Assembly: GCA_002869105.1 (NCBI GenBank)
Contig: PKTP01000003.1
Location: forward strand, 124,001-188,000
Source of the DNA: Alphaproteobacteria bacterium
Lineage (GTDB): Bacteria > Pseudomonadota > Alphaproteobacteria > UBA7879
Direction: 5' to 3'
Length of the DNA stretch: 64,000 nucleotides
Shown here piece after piece: positions 37,483 to 45,741 of this stretch (positions within the stretch are counted from its first letter, which is position 1; each line of letters opens with the position of its first letter). The notes beneath the pieces were generated by a model. The model saw only the letters and a program-made list of their open reading frames with translations, ran no database searches and was not told where the DNA came from. A program made the position numbers and the translations under genes.

Positions 37483-38957
37483 TATTGAATTTCCTGATGA
37501 AGGGTTGCATGAAACTGATATTCATCTTCTAAATCGAGAGCAGCATTGAACAATAAATTTTCATGAAAAGCATTCGCCATCAGTTGTACGCCCATCGGCA
37601 ATCCATCCTGACATTGTGAAATCGGCACAGATATTGCCGGGATTCCAGCAAGGTTAGCACCCACTGTGAATAAGTCTGACTGATACATTTCCATAGGGTT
37701 TGAAACTTTTGAACCCAACGCAAATGCGGGTGTGGGTGTTGTAGGTGATAAAATCAAATCAACGTCCTGAAAGACTGTTTGCAATTCTTGAAACAACAGA
37801 TTTCTTACCCGCAAGCCCTGCAAATAGTAAGCGTCATAGGCCTTTGAGGAAAGAACGAAGTTCCCAACCATAATGCGTCGTTTTACTTCTTCGCCGAATC
37901 CTTCACTTCTCGACTTGATGTACATCTCTTGTAGGTTCTTCCCCTCGATGCGCTCTCCGTAACGAACCCCATCATATCTGGCTAAGTTTGAAGCTGCCTC
38001 GGCGGGCGCAATAATATAATATATTGCAAGTGCTTTTCCAATATGAGGGAGAGATATTTCTTTAAGCTGCGCCCCTTTTGATTCCAGAATGCGCGCGGTA
38101 TTTAACCAACATGTTTTAATCTCATTGTTGGTGCAAGCCTCTAAAAATTCCACCGGCAGCCCAAAGGTAATGCCATTAAATCCTCTGTCTCGGCTAAATC
38201 TAAAAGGCTCGATTTTTGCTGTTGTTGAATCATTTGTATCAACGCCGCTCATCGTTTCAAACAGGCGTATACTGTCCATGACTGTTCGGGTGATCGGCCC
38301 TGCTTGATCAAGGGATGAAGCAAACGCGACTATCCCATATCTAGAACATCGCCCATAAGTTGGTTTAAAGCCAACCAAGCCATTAAAAGCAGCTGGTTGT
38401 CGAATGGATCCGCCGGTATCCGTTCCAATAGAAGCTGCTGCTAAACGCGCCGCAACCGCGGCTGCAGACCCACCGGAAGAACCACCTGGTGAAAGCTGGA
38501 GCTCAGGATTTTTTTTACTCTTCCATGGATTAATTGTTGGGCCATATATACTGTTTTCTGTCGATGACCCCATGGCGAATTCATCCATATTTGTTGTACC
38601 AACGGCAATGCACCCAGCCTGCTCAAGGCGTGCTGTTATGGTTGAATCATAAAAGGGTTTAAAGTTTTTGAGGATGGCTGAACAAGCAGAGGTCACTTTA
38701 TTCTTCTGCGCAAAATTGTCTTTTACCGCAAGTGGTAGACCTTCTAAGGACAAAAGCTCAGATCCAGACTGCACCTTTTTATCAGCGAGTTCAGCTTTTT
38801 GTTGTGCCTCATCAAAGCATGTTTGTGTGTAAGTGTTGTAATGGCGATGGTTCTCATATCTTTGGCGATAAGCTTGAATAACATCTGACGGCAAAAATTC
38901 TTTTCTGCCATAACCAGCAAGCAAGGCATCTACTGAGAGCTTTGTTAAATCTGTCAT
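37482..38957 (-). CDS. gatA: Asp-tRNA(Asn)/Glu-tRNA(Gln) amidotransferase subunit A
   Basis: A 491-residue amidase-signature enzyme that hydrolyses glutamine and channels ammonia to GatB. The Ser-cisSer-Lys triad is visible: Lys in LAVKDNFA, the Ser pair in SPGGSSGGSAAAVAA and STDTGGSIRQPAAFNG-like sequence ahead of GFKPTYGRCSRYG. A normal C-terminus with GLPMGVQLMA follows. Presence of GatCAB suggests that the organism makes Gln-tRNA, and possibly Asn-tRNA, by transamidation. It starts 5 bases after the gatC stop. Confidence 0.97.
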   Translation of the reverse strand: MTDLTKLSVDALLAGYGRKEFLPSDVIQAYRQRYENHRHYNTYTQTCFDEAQQKAELADKKVQSGSELLSLEGLPLAVKDNFAQKNKVTSACSAILKNFKPFYDSTITARLEQAGCIAVGTTNMDEFAMGSSTENSIYGPTINPWKSKKNPELQLSPGGSSGGSAAAVAARLAAASIGTDTGGSIRQPAAFNGLVGFKPTYGRCSRYGIVAFASSLDQAGPITRTVMDSIRLFETMSGVDTNDSTTAKIEPFRFSRDRGFNGITFGLPVEFLEACTNNEIKTCWLNTARILESKGAQLKEISLPHIGKALAIYYIIAPAEAASNLARYDGVRYGERIEGKNLQEMYIKSRSEGFGEEVKRRIMVGNFVLSSKAYDAYYLQGLRVRNLLFQELQTVFQDVDLILSPTTPTPAFALGSKVSNPMEMYQSDLFTVGANLAGIPAISVPISQCQDGLPMGVQLMANAFHENLLFNAALDLEDEYQFHATLHQEIQ

Positions 38958-38962
38958 AGGGT

Positions 38963-39262
38963 TTACTCGATAACTTTCTTAACCTTGAACATATTAAATT
39001 CGCGCCCAGGCGCTTCTTTTAAAATATCTTCAGAAGTATTTGTTTGATGAGGGTGATCTTTTTGCATCTCTTGAATCATTTCAGGAAAGTTCTCCAAGGG
39101 GTTTGCAAGCGGAGCAATGCCTTTTGTGTCAATCTCTTGAAGGGTTTCTACCCATTCAAATACCCGAGAAATTCGGCACATAAAAAGCTCATAATCTTCT
39201 TCAGAGCTTTTCAAGGCAGATAGTTTTGCGGCACGTTCAATATCTTTTGGTGTTACTGACAT
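38963..39262 (-). CDS. gatC: Asp-tRNA(Asn)/Glu-tRNA(Gln) amidotransferase subunit C
   Basis: A 99-residue GatC, the belt subunit that holds GatA and GatB together. Typical order: KDIERAAKLSALKSSEEDYE helix, ISRVFEWVETLQEIDT and GIAPLANPLEN, ending in PGREFNMFKVKKVIE. First gene of the minus-strand gat-pdh-lip run, so its promoter should lie in 39263-39356. No ribosome binding site stands out. Confidence 0.94.
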   Translation of the reverse strand: MSVTPKDIERAAKLSALKSSEEDYELFMCRISRVFEWVETLQEIDTKGIAPLANPLENFPEMIQEMQKDHPHQTNTSEDILKEAPGREFNMFKVKKVIE

Positions 39263-39356
39263 ATAGGTCTCATATCAAGTGGCTGTAACCTACATCATAA
39301 AATCAAATCAAATCAAGTGAAACATCATTCTTTGTGGAAAAGCCAAATACAAAAAG

Positions 39357-39383
39357 AAACCCATACCGTAAAGATATGGGTTT
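39357..39383 (-). terminator. Rho-independent terminator after hdaA
   Basis: AAACCCATA (39357-39365) pairs perfectly with TATGGGTTT (39375-39383) around a 9-base loop. On the minus strand the stem is followed by CTTTTTG. It lies between the hdaA stop and gatC and separates the two leftward transcripts. Confidence 0.75.
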
Positions 39384-39459
39384 AAGTGGATGCTTTGTTT
39401 GCTTAATAAGCAATAGCAAAAACCTTTAAGATTTATAAATTGCATTTCTTCGTTCAATT

Positions 39460-40158
39460 CTATTGTTGGTTGAACTTCTGTTGATAAACTTTAGAAACAA
39501 AAGGGATTGTTATTTTCTTTTTATACTGAAGCGCTTCCTGCATACAATCCGAACAAAACCGCTGTATCATTGAATAATCCCTTGGCAGCCTTTGCATCAA
39601 ATACTCAACAACTGCAGCGTCAATAGTCATTTCATTATCTGAAAAGCGTTTGACTAAAATTTGTGCCAATAAATTTTCATCAGGGGCGGAAAATGAAAGG
39701 GCGTTCAAAAGCTTTAATCTTGAAATTAAATCAGGTGTTTTAAGAGAGAGGTGTTCTAAATTAACTTGTGATAAAGCAAAAAAAGTCTTTTGATGTCGTC
39801 GAATGGCATTAAAAAGGTGAAACAGTAATTCTTCGTGGACATCTGCAACTTCGTGGAAATCATCAATGATCATGCTTTTTTGTCCGAAAAAATCATCGGC
39901 AACGTCGATTTCTTTCAGCCTGTGAATCGGGAGGTATTGTCCTTGAAATCGATGGGCTAAGACATGCCCCAAGTGGCTTTTGCCACATCCTTTTGGTCCT
40001 TGAATAAAAAAACCTGCTGAAGCGTCCTCCGCCGAAACAGCTTGAAGAATATGATCATTCCCCTGCCCCACAGCATAAGAGTTGATGCTGTAGTCAACGA
40101 TCCCTTTAAAGGGTAATGTTAATTGGTGCGCACCTGTCTTTTCTAATGCCATGCTCAA
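39460..40158 (-). CDS. hdaA: DnaA-related AAA+ protein HdaA
   Basis: A 232-residue DnaA homologue without the DNA-binding domain. Key segments are DYSINSYAVGQGND, the P-loop FIQGPKGCGKSHLGHVLA, Walker B-like KSMIIDDFHEV, the sensor/arginine-finger region LKTPDLISRLKLLNAL and LMQRLPRDYSMIQRFC. HdaA works with the replication clamp to switch DnaA-ATP to DnaA-ADP after initiation in alphaproteobacteria such as Caulobacter. The short interior and absence of helix-turn-helix agree with HdaA rather than DnaA. Single gene with its own terminator, divergent from the pseudouridine synthase gene. Confidence 0.88.
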   Translation of the reverse strand: MSMALEKTGAHQLTLPFKGIVDYSINSYAVGQGNDHILQAVSAEDASAGFFIQGPKGCGKSHLGHVLAHRFQGQYLPIHRLKEIDVADDFFGQKSMIIDDFHEVADVHEELLFHLFNAIRRHQKTFFALSQVNLEHLSLKTPDLISRLKLLNALSFSAPDENLLAQILVKRFSDNEMTIDAAVVEYLMQRLPRDYSMIQRFCSDCMQEALQYKKKITIPFVSKVYQQKFNQQ

Positions 40159-40252
40159 CTTTAATCATGAATGCTTGAAAAAGTAAATCGACTACATCTT
40201 TTACTGTCACATTGTTCAAGCCATCAACTTGAATCTATGGTATATAAATCTC

Positions 40253-41179
40253 ATGAAATTTGACTGTATTACTATCCCCGAATCAGAAGAAAACAGCCGC
40301 TTAGATAATTTTCTTAAGCGTCACTACCCCCATTGGCCCTATGGTTTAATCGCCAAGTGGTGTCGGCAAAAAAAGATCAAGCTTAATAATCAAAAAACTG
40401 CGCCCGGGGATCGCCTTACCCCTCATGCTCAGCTGACCTTGCCCGTTGAAACAATTGATGAAAAAAGCAGGGCTACCACCCCTTCTCTGAAAACACTGTC
40501 TTCAGCTGAGAAAACATTTTTTGAAAGCCTGATTTTAGATCAAACAGAAAAGTTACTTGTGATCAATAAACCCCCTGGCCTTGCCACCCAAGGGGGGACT
40601 GGGCTCTCAACATCAGTTGATTGTCTGGCGCAAGCCTATTTTAAGGAAAAAGAAAATCGAGCTATTTATCTCGTTCACCGCCTTGATCGCAGCACAAGCG
40701 GTCTTCTTTTGGTTTCAAAAGACCTTGCTCTGACAAAAGATTTGACCCAAGCTTTTAAAGGGCAACAGGTTAAAAAAACATATATTGCCTTGGTTGAAGG
40801 CCATGTTTTCCAACAAAGTGGGTCTATTGACTGTCCTCTTCTTATTCAAGGGAGAGTGAATGATAAGGTTTGCATTAGCCCAGAGGGCAAACCGGCTTTA
40901 ACACATTTTGAACGGATTGACTTTCAAGGCACCAATACATTGGTGCGGCTGATACCTCAAACTGGTCGCATGCATCAACTTCGTGTTCACATGGCCTCTA
41001 TTGGACACCCGATTATGGGGGATTATCGTTATGCCAAAGCACGTGAACAGTTCAAAAATAATCCTTGTCTGGAAAAAAGATTATATCTTCATGCGGCCCA
41101 AATTGAGTTTTGTTTGAACAATCAGATCAATCAGATATATACCGCGCCCCTACCCTGGCAAGACATGTGTGAAACTTGA
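40253..41179 (+). CDS. RluC/RluD-family 23S rRNA pseudouridine synthase
   Basis: A ~308-residue protein with an N-terminal S4 RNA-binding domain (SRLDNFLKRHYPHWPYG, KKIKLNN) and a catalytic domain. The catalytic loop is HRLDRSTSGLLLVSKD, where the Asp in RLDRSTSG is the nucleophile, and GRMHQLRVHMASIGHPIMGD follows. It isomerises specific uridines of 23S rRNA; RluC and RluD types cannot be separated by eye. The internal ATG was preferred to an upstream TTG 24 bases earlier. Intact and monocistronic, divergent from hdaA. Confidence 0.9.
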   Translation: MKFDCITIPESEENSRLDNFLKRHYPHWPYGLIAKWCRQKKIKLNNQKTAPGDRLTPHAQLTLPVETIDEKSRATTPSLKTLSSAEKTFFESLILDQTEKLLVINKPPGLATQGGTGLSTSVDCLAQAYFKEKENRAIYLVHRLDRSTSGLLLVSKDLALTKDLTQAFKGQQVKKTYIALVEGHVFQQSGSIDCPLLIQGRVNDKVCISPEGKPALTHFERIDFQGTNTLVRLIPQTGRMHQLRVHMASIGHPIMGDYRYAKAREQFKNNPCLEKRLYLHAAQIEFCLNNQINQIYTAPLPWQDMCET

Positions 41180-41232
41180 ATATATTAAAATCTAACGATA
41201 TATTATCGAAACAAAATTAAGGAACTCATCTC

Positions 41233-41826
41233 ATGAAAAAACTAAAATTATCAACTTTAGCGCTTGTTTCTGCTCTTTCCCTATCAGCAAGTGACCCAAA
41301 TCCAGAATTTACCACGGATGAAGCTCGAGGACATCCTGCGGCTGCAGCTTCTGCAAATCAAGATTGGGCCATGACCTTTGACTTTCCTGGAGGTGGGTCA
41401 GTTACTCGTTCTAATGGGAGCATCATACTCAATGGAGGCATGTTTAAAACATGTAACCTTATTATGGAGAAAGGCAGTAATACATTTGGATTTACGGTTT
41501 CGGATGCCGAAAAGGTGGAACTGAAATTTGACATGTCAAAAGAAGAATTTACAAATCAATGTGCTCACCTTCTTTATAAAGGCCATCCAAAAATAGGAGA
41601 TCCTGATCAGGTCCAACAGGATCACCCAACCTGGAATTGCACATTCAACTCATCTGCTGAATCCAATCCTGATATCGAACGTACAAGAACGGGCATAAAG
41701 GTTGAGGGACAAGATGAATTGTATCAAATTTTGACTCTCTCTCATCCTGATGGTGCTGATGTTATGCTTACGATGCGTATGAACAAAAAAGAGTTTAAAG
41801 CCGCTTTGAAAGAAGCTGGATACTGA
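41233..41826 (+). CDS. Secreted protein of unknown function
   Basis: A 197-residue protein with a signal peptide (MKKLKLSTLALVSALSLSAS) and an AAGGAAC-like ribosome binding site 9 bases before the ATG. The mature part is hydrophilic and beta-rich, with repeating patterns around TFDFPGGGSV, KFDMSKEEFTNQCAHL and LTMRMNKKEFKAALKEAGY. The two similar blocks (SKEEF and NKKEF) suggest an internal duplication of one small domain. Three cysteines (in KTCNLI, NQCAHL, WNCTF). No family recognised; periplasmic or released. It has its own terminator. Confidence 0.7.
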   Translation: MKKLKLSTLALVSALSLSASDPNPEFTTDEARGHPAAAASANQDWAMTFDFPGGGSVTRSNGSIILNGGMFKTCNLIMEKGSNTFGFTVSDAEKVELKFDMSKEEFTNQCAHLLYKGHPKIGDPDQVQQDHPTWNCTFNSSAESNPDIERTRTGIKVEGQDELYQILTLSHPDGADVMLTMRMNKKEFKAALKEAGY

Positions 41827-41861
41827 GAGTAAAACCACACTGAATGTATGTCAGATTTTTT

Positions 41862-41886
41862 TAAGGGGCCATGTGCCCCTTTTTTA
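41862..41886 (+). terminator. Rho-independent terminator after the secreted-protein gene
   Basis: AAGGGGC pairs with GCCCCTT around a CATGT-type loop and is followed by TTTTT. It lies ~35 bases after the stop of the 41.2-41.8 kb gene. Confidence 0.85.
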
Positions 41887-41944
41887 ACGTCAACCCCCTT
41901 TGATTAAAAAATTGTATAAAAAATCTTTTTTATGTGAAAAAGGC

Positions 41945-41973
41945 TTGATTTTTAGAAGATGAACGTCTAAATA
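41945..41973 (+). promoter_or_regulatory. Probable sigma-70 promoter of tRNA-Glu
   Basis: TTGATT (41945-41950), 17-base spacer, TAAATA (41968-41973). The -10 ends 10 bases before the first base of the tRNA, an appropriate distance. Confidence 0.45.
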
Positions 41974-41983
41974 ACAAGAGTCC

Positions 41984-42059
41984 GTCCCCATCGTCTAGAG
42001 GCCTAGGACATCGCCCTTTCACGGCGGCAACAGGGGTTCGAATCCCCTTGGGGACGCCA
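41984..42059 (+). tRNA. tRNA-Glu (anticodon TTC)
   Basis: A 76-base tRNA including encoded CCA. The acceptor GTCCCCA pairs with TGGGGAC. The anticodon arm CGCCC-TTTCACG-GCGG places TTC at 34-36. The T arm is AGGGGTTCGAATCCCCT. Discriminator G at 42056 is followed by CCA. It supplies Glu-tRNA and, with GatCAB nearby, Glu is also the precursor of Gln-tRNA(Gln). A small hairpin CACCTA/TAGGTG follows at the 3' end. Confidence 0.97.
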
Positions 42060-42184
42060 CCTATCCTTTTAGGTGATCTCAAGAGTATAGACCTTTTTAT
42101 TCATTCTCACACAGCACTCTGTGCATACTTCATTCCAGCCCCTTTCCGGAGGAATAACAAAGCTTCTGCTGTTTAAATCTTTAT

Positions 42185-43423
42185 TTAAATACCTCCCAAA
42201 ATCCTATTCAACAAAGCAGCCTTCGACAGGTCCGGTTCCTGAAATTGAACCAACCGAGCCTTTTTTATATATTCAGCCATTGCTGGGCCAGGAACAACGC
42301 CAGCCTCTATCAAGTCCACGGCTTGAACCTTCGGGATTAATAGATATGGATCCACCGCCTGAATCCGCGCCACAAGTGCCTCAGTGCCGGTCAATGCTTT
42401 GATCAACCCAGCAGCTTCTTCCAACCCGACTCCCAGCAAATCTAATTGATAAAGCGCTTCATGAAATCTCTCAACCACCACAGTTTCTGCCGTTAATTGC
42501 TGCAACCAGGAGTTTGTATGCAAACCCCAGATCACGTCTTTTTTGAAAAAATCCAAAGAAACGAGCTCAGCTTGTAGCCATCTTGTATCGCTGGGCGCAT
42601 ACCAAAATAAGGCACTGAAAATGCCCTTCTCCTTCAGCAAACCCGTCGGTTGGGCCCCCATCAAATCACAAAACTGGTAGAATGCAGATCGTTGCTCTAA
42701 AGCATATTTTTCAAGAAAAAGCTGTTTAATAAGCTCTGTTTTCTCTAAGAAATTAAACCCCTTTGATGGTACTTCACTTTTCCAAAGAAGCTTGCGGAGT
42801 TCTGTGCCTATTCTCTCTTTTGACAAAGCGCCCAATTTTGCCGTTGCGCATAACCGCTCCAATGCATTTGTCGGTTCAAACTGCAGCCGTCCAATAAATT
42901 GGGCAACGCGCAAGGCGCGCAACTCATCTTCCCGGAAGGTATCTTGATTCACTGCTTCCAGGATCTTGTTTTGACAGTGTATTAATCCATCGAAAGGATC
43001 TAAGAACTGATTCCCAAACCAATCATATCCCATAGCATTAATGGTTAAATCCCGTCGAATCGCCGCTTTTTCAAAGGATAAGTGGGGATTAATCTTAATA
43101 TCAAAATCAGTGTGCTTTGTACCGGTTTTCACCTCTAGTCTTGGCAAAGCAATTTCCAAATGACCTTTTCTATAAATACCAAAGGCTCGCCCTGTATATT
43201 GAAACCCACCAATGTCTTTTAGTAATGCTTCCAGTCGTTCTTGGCTTACATTATATACTTCAATATCAATATCTATAAAAGCGCGTCCCAAGATCACATC
43301 TCGCACGCAGCCCCCTAAAAAAATCGGCCTGGCGCCTGCGTATTCAAGGGCATCAAACAAGCGTTTGTATTGATTAACGGTGGGTAAAAACGCCTCATAA
43401 AAGCGGGTTTTTAACTGAGTCAT
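42185..43423 (-). CDS. CCA-adding tRNA nucleotidyltransferase / poly(A) polymerase family
   Basis: A 412-residue class II nucleotidyltransferase. The signature is FLGGCVRDVILGRAFIDIDIEVY, with the metal-binding D-x-D in IDIDIE and the flexible GGCVRD loop. RRDLTINAMGYDWFG and FLDPFDGLIHCQ follow, then helical neck and body domains. CCA-adding enzymes build or repair the tRNA 3' end, while PcnB-type relatives add poly(A). The tRNA-Glu next door encodes its own CCA, so a repair role is enough. Intact. Plus-strand frames inside it are shadows. Confidence 0.88.
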   Translation of the reverse strand: MTQLKTRFYEAFLPTVNQYKRLFDALEYAGARPIFLGGCVRDVILGRAFIDIDIEVYNVSQERLEALLKDIGGFQYTGRAFGIYRKGHLEIALPRLEVKTGTKHTDFDIKINPHLSFEKAAIRRDLTINAMGYDWFGNQFLDPFDGLIHCQNKILEAVNQDTFREDELRALRVAQFIGRLQFEPTNALERLCATAKLGALSKERIGTELRKLLWKSEVPSKGFNFLEKTELIKQLFLEKYALEQRSAFYQFCDLMGAQPTGLLKEKGIFSALFWYAPSDTRWLQAELVSLDFFKKDVIWGLHTNSWLQQLTAETVVVERFHEALYQLDLLGVGLEEAAGLIKALTGTEALVARIQAVDPYLLIPKVQAVDLIEAGVVPGPAMAEYIKKARLVQFQEPDLSKAALLNRILGGI

Positions 43424-43520
43424 TTATCATCACTCTGCAAAAGTTTCAAAATATAGTATGCCTTTTTCCTTTACGGGGCTCAATTGAATCGGCATAGTAT
43501 CTAAAATTTTTCATAAAATA

Positions 43521-44099
43521 ATGAGTAAAGTCAAAAACTGGATGCATCGTATGTCAACTCACCCCAAGGCACCTTGGGCAATGTCGGCTTTTTCTTTTGC
43601 TGAAAGTTCATTTTCTCCGCTGCCGCCCGATCCTATGCTTGTCGCTATGATGTTGGCCAACCCAAAGCGCTCTTGGTTCTTTGCAACGCTCTGCACCCTA
43701 TCATCCGTGGTTGGCGGCATCCTTGGCTATGCCATTGGCTACTTTCTCTTTGAATCCATTGGCATGTACATCATCAATCTTTATAACTTGCACACTAGCT
43801 ATGCCACCTTCAAGTCCTGGTTTAATGAGTATGGTTTTTGGATCATTGTTATTAAGGGTTTAACGCCTATTCCCTATAAGCTGGTCACCATTACCTGTGG
43901 GGCCATCCACCTCAACTTAATCACTTTTTTGGTCTCTTCTTTGATTTCACGGGGGATGCGCTATTATTTTGAAGCATTTATTATCTGGAAATATGGGGCA
44001 TTCATTACCCATCGCCTCAGCAAATATGCCCTTCCCCTTTTTCTGGTTACAATTGTCCTTACCATTCTCGGCTTTGTTATTGTTGGCTATTTGGCTTAA
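43521..44099 (+). CDS. VTT/DedA-superfamily membrane protein (YqaA-like)
   Basis: A 192-residue inner-membrane protein with four to five helices. FAESSFSPLPPDPMLVAMMLA is the re-entrant loop motif of the family, followed by VVGGILGYAIGYFLFE, FWIIVIKGLTPIPYKLVTITCG and SLISRGMRYYFEAFIIW. Members are thought to be lipid scramblases or envelope-maintenance proteins. The exact role is unknown. It converges with xerD, with a 4-base overlap of the stop regions. Confidence 0.82.
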   Translation: MSKVKNWMHRMSTHPKAPWAMSAFSFAESSFSPLPPDPMLVAMMLANPKRSWFFATLCTLSSVVGGILGYAIGYFLFESIGMYIINLYNLHTSYATFKSWFNEYGFWIIVIKGLTPIPYKLVTITCGAIHLNLITFLVSSLISRGMRYYFEAFIIWKYGAFITHRLSKYALPLFLVTIVLTILGFVIVGYLA

Positions 44100-45025
44100 G
44101 GCTTCTTTTTATACTGTGCCAAAGGATGAAAAGTTGTCACCGCTTCAATAAGTTTATCTTTCAAAACATGGGTGTAGATTTGCGTTGTGGCCAAATCACT
44201 GTGACCAAGCATCTTCTGAATACTGATCAAATCAGCGCCATTGTGCAGCAAATGTGTTGCAAAAGCATGTCGAATCACATGGGGGGAAAGCTTTTCAGGA
44301 GCTAACCCAGACTTCAAAGCCAACTCTTTAAGGAGTTGCCCAAAGCGCTGACGGGTTAAATGGCCGCTAAGCCCACGAGAGGGAAAGAGATATTGATGGG
44401 TTTTTGTCCCATAAATAAAAACATCCCGAACTTTTAGATAGGTGTGTAACGCATCCAAGGCATAGTGGCCAATCGGTACGTATCTTTCTTTATTGCCTTT
44501 GCCACGAATCAATAGCATGTCAGGGGCATCGCGAAACAGGGAAAAAGGCAATGAAATTAATTCAGAAACCCTCAGCCCCGTCGCATAAAGAATTTCCAAA
44601 AGGGCCGTTAATCGCAGCCCCTCTGGCGACAAATCTGCATGGGCTGTTTGAATCAGCTGGTTCACATCCTCAATGCTTAGTATTTTAGGGAGCCCTGCTT
44701 GATGTTTCGGCATCTCAAGTTGTTTGGCTGGATTATCGTCTCTCTGACCTTCTAAAACCAGAAACTGAAAGAATCCACGACAACTTGAAATAATCCGGGC
44801 TGTCGATCGGGATGACAGGTTGTGATCAAACAGCGAGGCAACAAATCCTCTTAAATCCTCTAACGAGACAGTATCCACGGTAATCTTATCATTGCTTAGA
44901 TAGTGCGCCAGTTTCTTAATGTCACGGCTATAAGATTCCAGGGTATGCTCAGAAACGTTTTTTTCAACGGTGAGCATCTCTTGATACAATTCCAATGCCT
45001 GATCAAAGGTATAGGTGGATTTCAT
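44096..45025 (-). CDS. xerD: Tyrosine recombinase XerD
   Basis: A 309-residue XerD-type recombinase. The ATG at 45025 starts MKSTYTFDQALELYQEML; the longer frame overlaps nth. Catalytic residues: Arg in YATGLRVSELISL, Lys in GKGNKERYVPIG, His-x-x-Arg in SPHVIRHAFATHLL, His in MLGHSDLATTQIY and Tyr in IYTHV. With XerC it resolves chromosome dimers at dif during division. There are no phage or integron genes nearby, so this is the housekeeping enzyme. Confidence 0.9.
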   Translation of the reverse strand: MKSTYTFDQALELYQEMLTVEKNVSEHTLESYSRDIKKLAHYLSNDKITVDTVSLEDLRGFVASLFDHNLSSRSTARIISSCRGFFQFLVLEGQRDDNPAKQLEMPKHQAGLPKILSIEDVNQLIQTAHADLSPEGLRLTALLEILYATGLRVSELISLPFSLFRDAPDMLLIRGKGNKERYVPIGHYALDALHTYLKVRDVFIYGTKTHQYLFPSRGLSGHLTRQRFGQLLKELALKSGLAPEKLSPHVIRHAFATHLLHNGADLISIQKMLGHSDLATTQIYTHVLKDKLIEAVTTFHPLAQYKKKP

Positions 45026-45048
45026 GACTGCCAATATGTTCGAAAAAG

Positions 45049-45735
45049 TTAAACCGTTATCAGTGTAGCCTTTTTCTTTTTGAACCGGCAAACATGCTGT
45101 ACCGGGCACGTAGCGCAAAGGGGAGTGCGTGCCTTACAATGATATCGTCCATGCAGAATTAGTAAATGATGCGCTTTCATAAGAGAATGTTTGGGGAGGC
45201 GCTTCAATAAGCTCAGTTCAACAGCTAACGGATCTTTCCCAGGGGCCAAACCCGTTCGATTTCCCACTCTAAAAATATGCGTATCCACAGCAACAGTGGG
45301 GTGTCCGAAAGCAATATTCAACACCACATTGGCTGTTTTACGACCAACGCCAGGCAACCGTTCCAACGCCTCTCGATCCTGAGGCACTTCTCCTTGATGG
45401 TGCTCCACGAGCATCTGAGCCCCCTTCATAATGTTCTTGGCTTTTGTATTAAACAAACCAATGGTTCGAATATGCTCAATAAGCTTTTCTTCGCCAAGGT
45501 CGAGCATTTGTTGGGGTGTTGTCACACTTTTAAACAAATCGTTCGTCGCCCGGTTCACGCCCACATCTGTCGCCTGCGCCGACAATAATGTTGCCACCAA
45601 AAGCGTATACGGATTCATGAACTGCAGTTCTGTCTGGGGGTTGAGAATTGCTTTCTCAAGGCACTCAATGAAGGTCTGCACTTCTTGTTTCGTCAGCAAT
45701 CGATCATAAAGTTTGGCTGGGGGATGCTGACTCAT
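45049..45735 (-). CDS. nth: Endonuclease III (DNA glycosylase/AP lyase)
   Basis: A 228-residue base-excision repair enzyme removing oxidised pyrimidines. The helix-hairpin-helix LPGVGRKTANVVLN carries the catalytic Lys, and VAVDTHIFRV the catalytic Asp. The C-terminal [4Fe-4S] loop is YHCKARTPLCATCPVQHVC (Cys spacing 6-2-5). ATG 45735 was preferred to a start two codons upstream. Intact. It lies immediately upstream of xerD in the same direction. Confidence 0.96.
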   Translation of the reverse strand: MSQHPPAKLYDRLLTKQEVQTFIECLEKAILNPQTELQFMNPYTLLVATLLSAQATDVGVNRATNDLFKSVTTPQQMLDLGEEKLIEHIRTIGLFNTKAKNIMKGAQMLVEHHQGEVPQDREALERLPGVGRKTANVVLNIAFGHPTVAVDTHIFRVGNRTGLAPGKDPLAVELSLLKRLPKHSLMKAHHLLILHGRYHCKARTPLCATCPVQHVCRFKKKKATLITV

Positions 45736-45741
45736 AAGCAC

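Noticed and set aside
42121..42402. Plus-strand 93-codon frame after tRNA-Glu
   Set aside because: It is mostly a shadow of the CCA-adding enzyme gene on the opposite strand, with no family features.
44096..45025. xerD as an integrase marking a mobile island
   Set aside because: It is a standard chromosome XerD next to nth and dnaJ, with no attachment repeats or phage genes around it.
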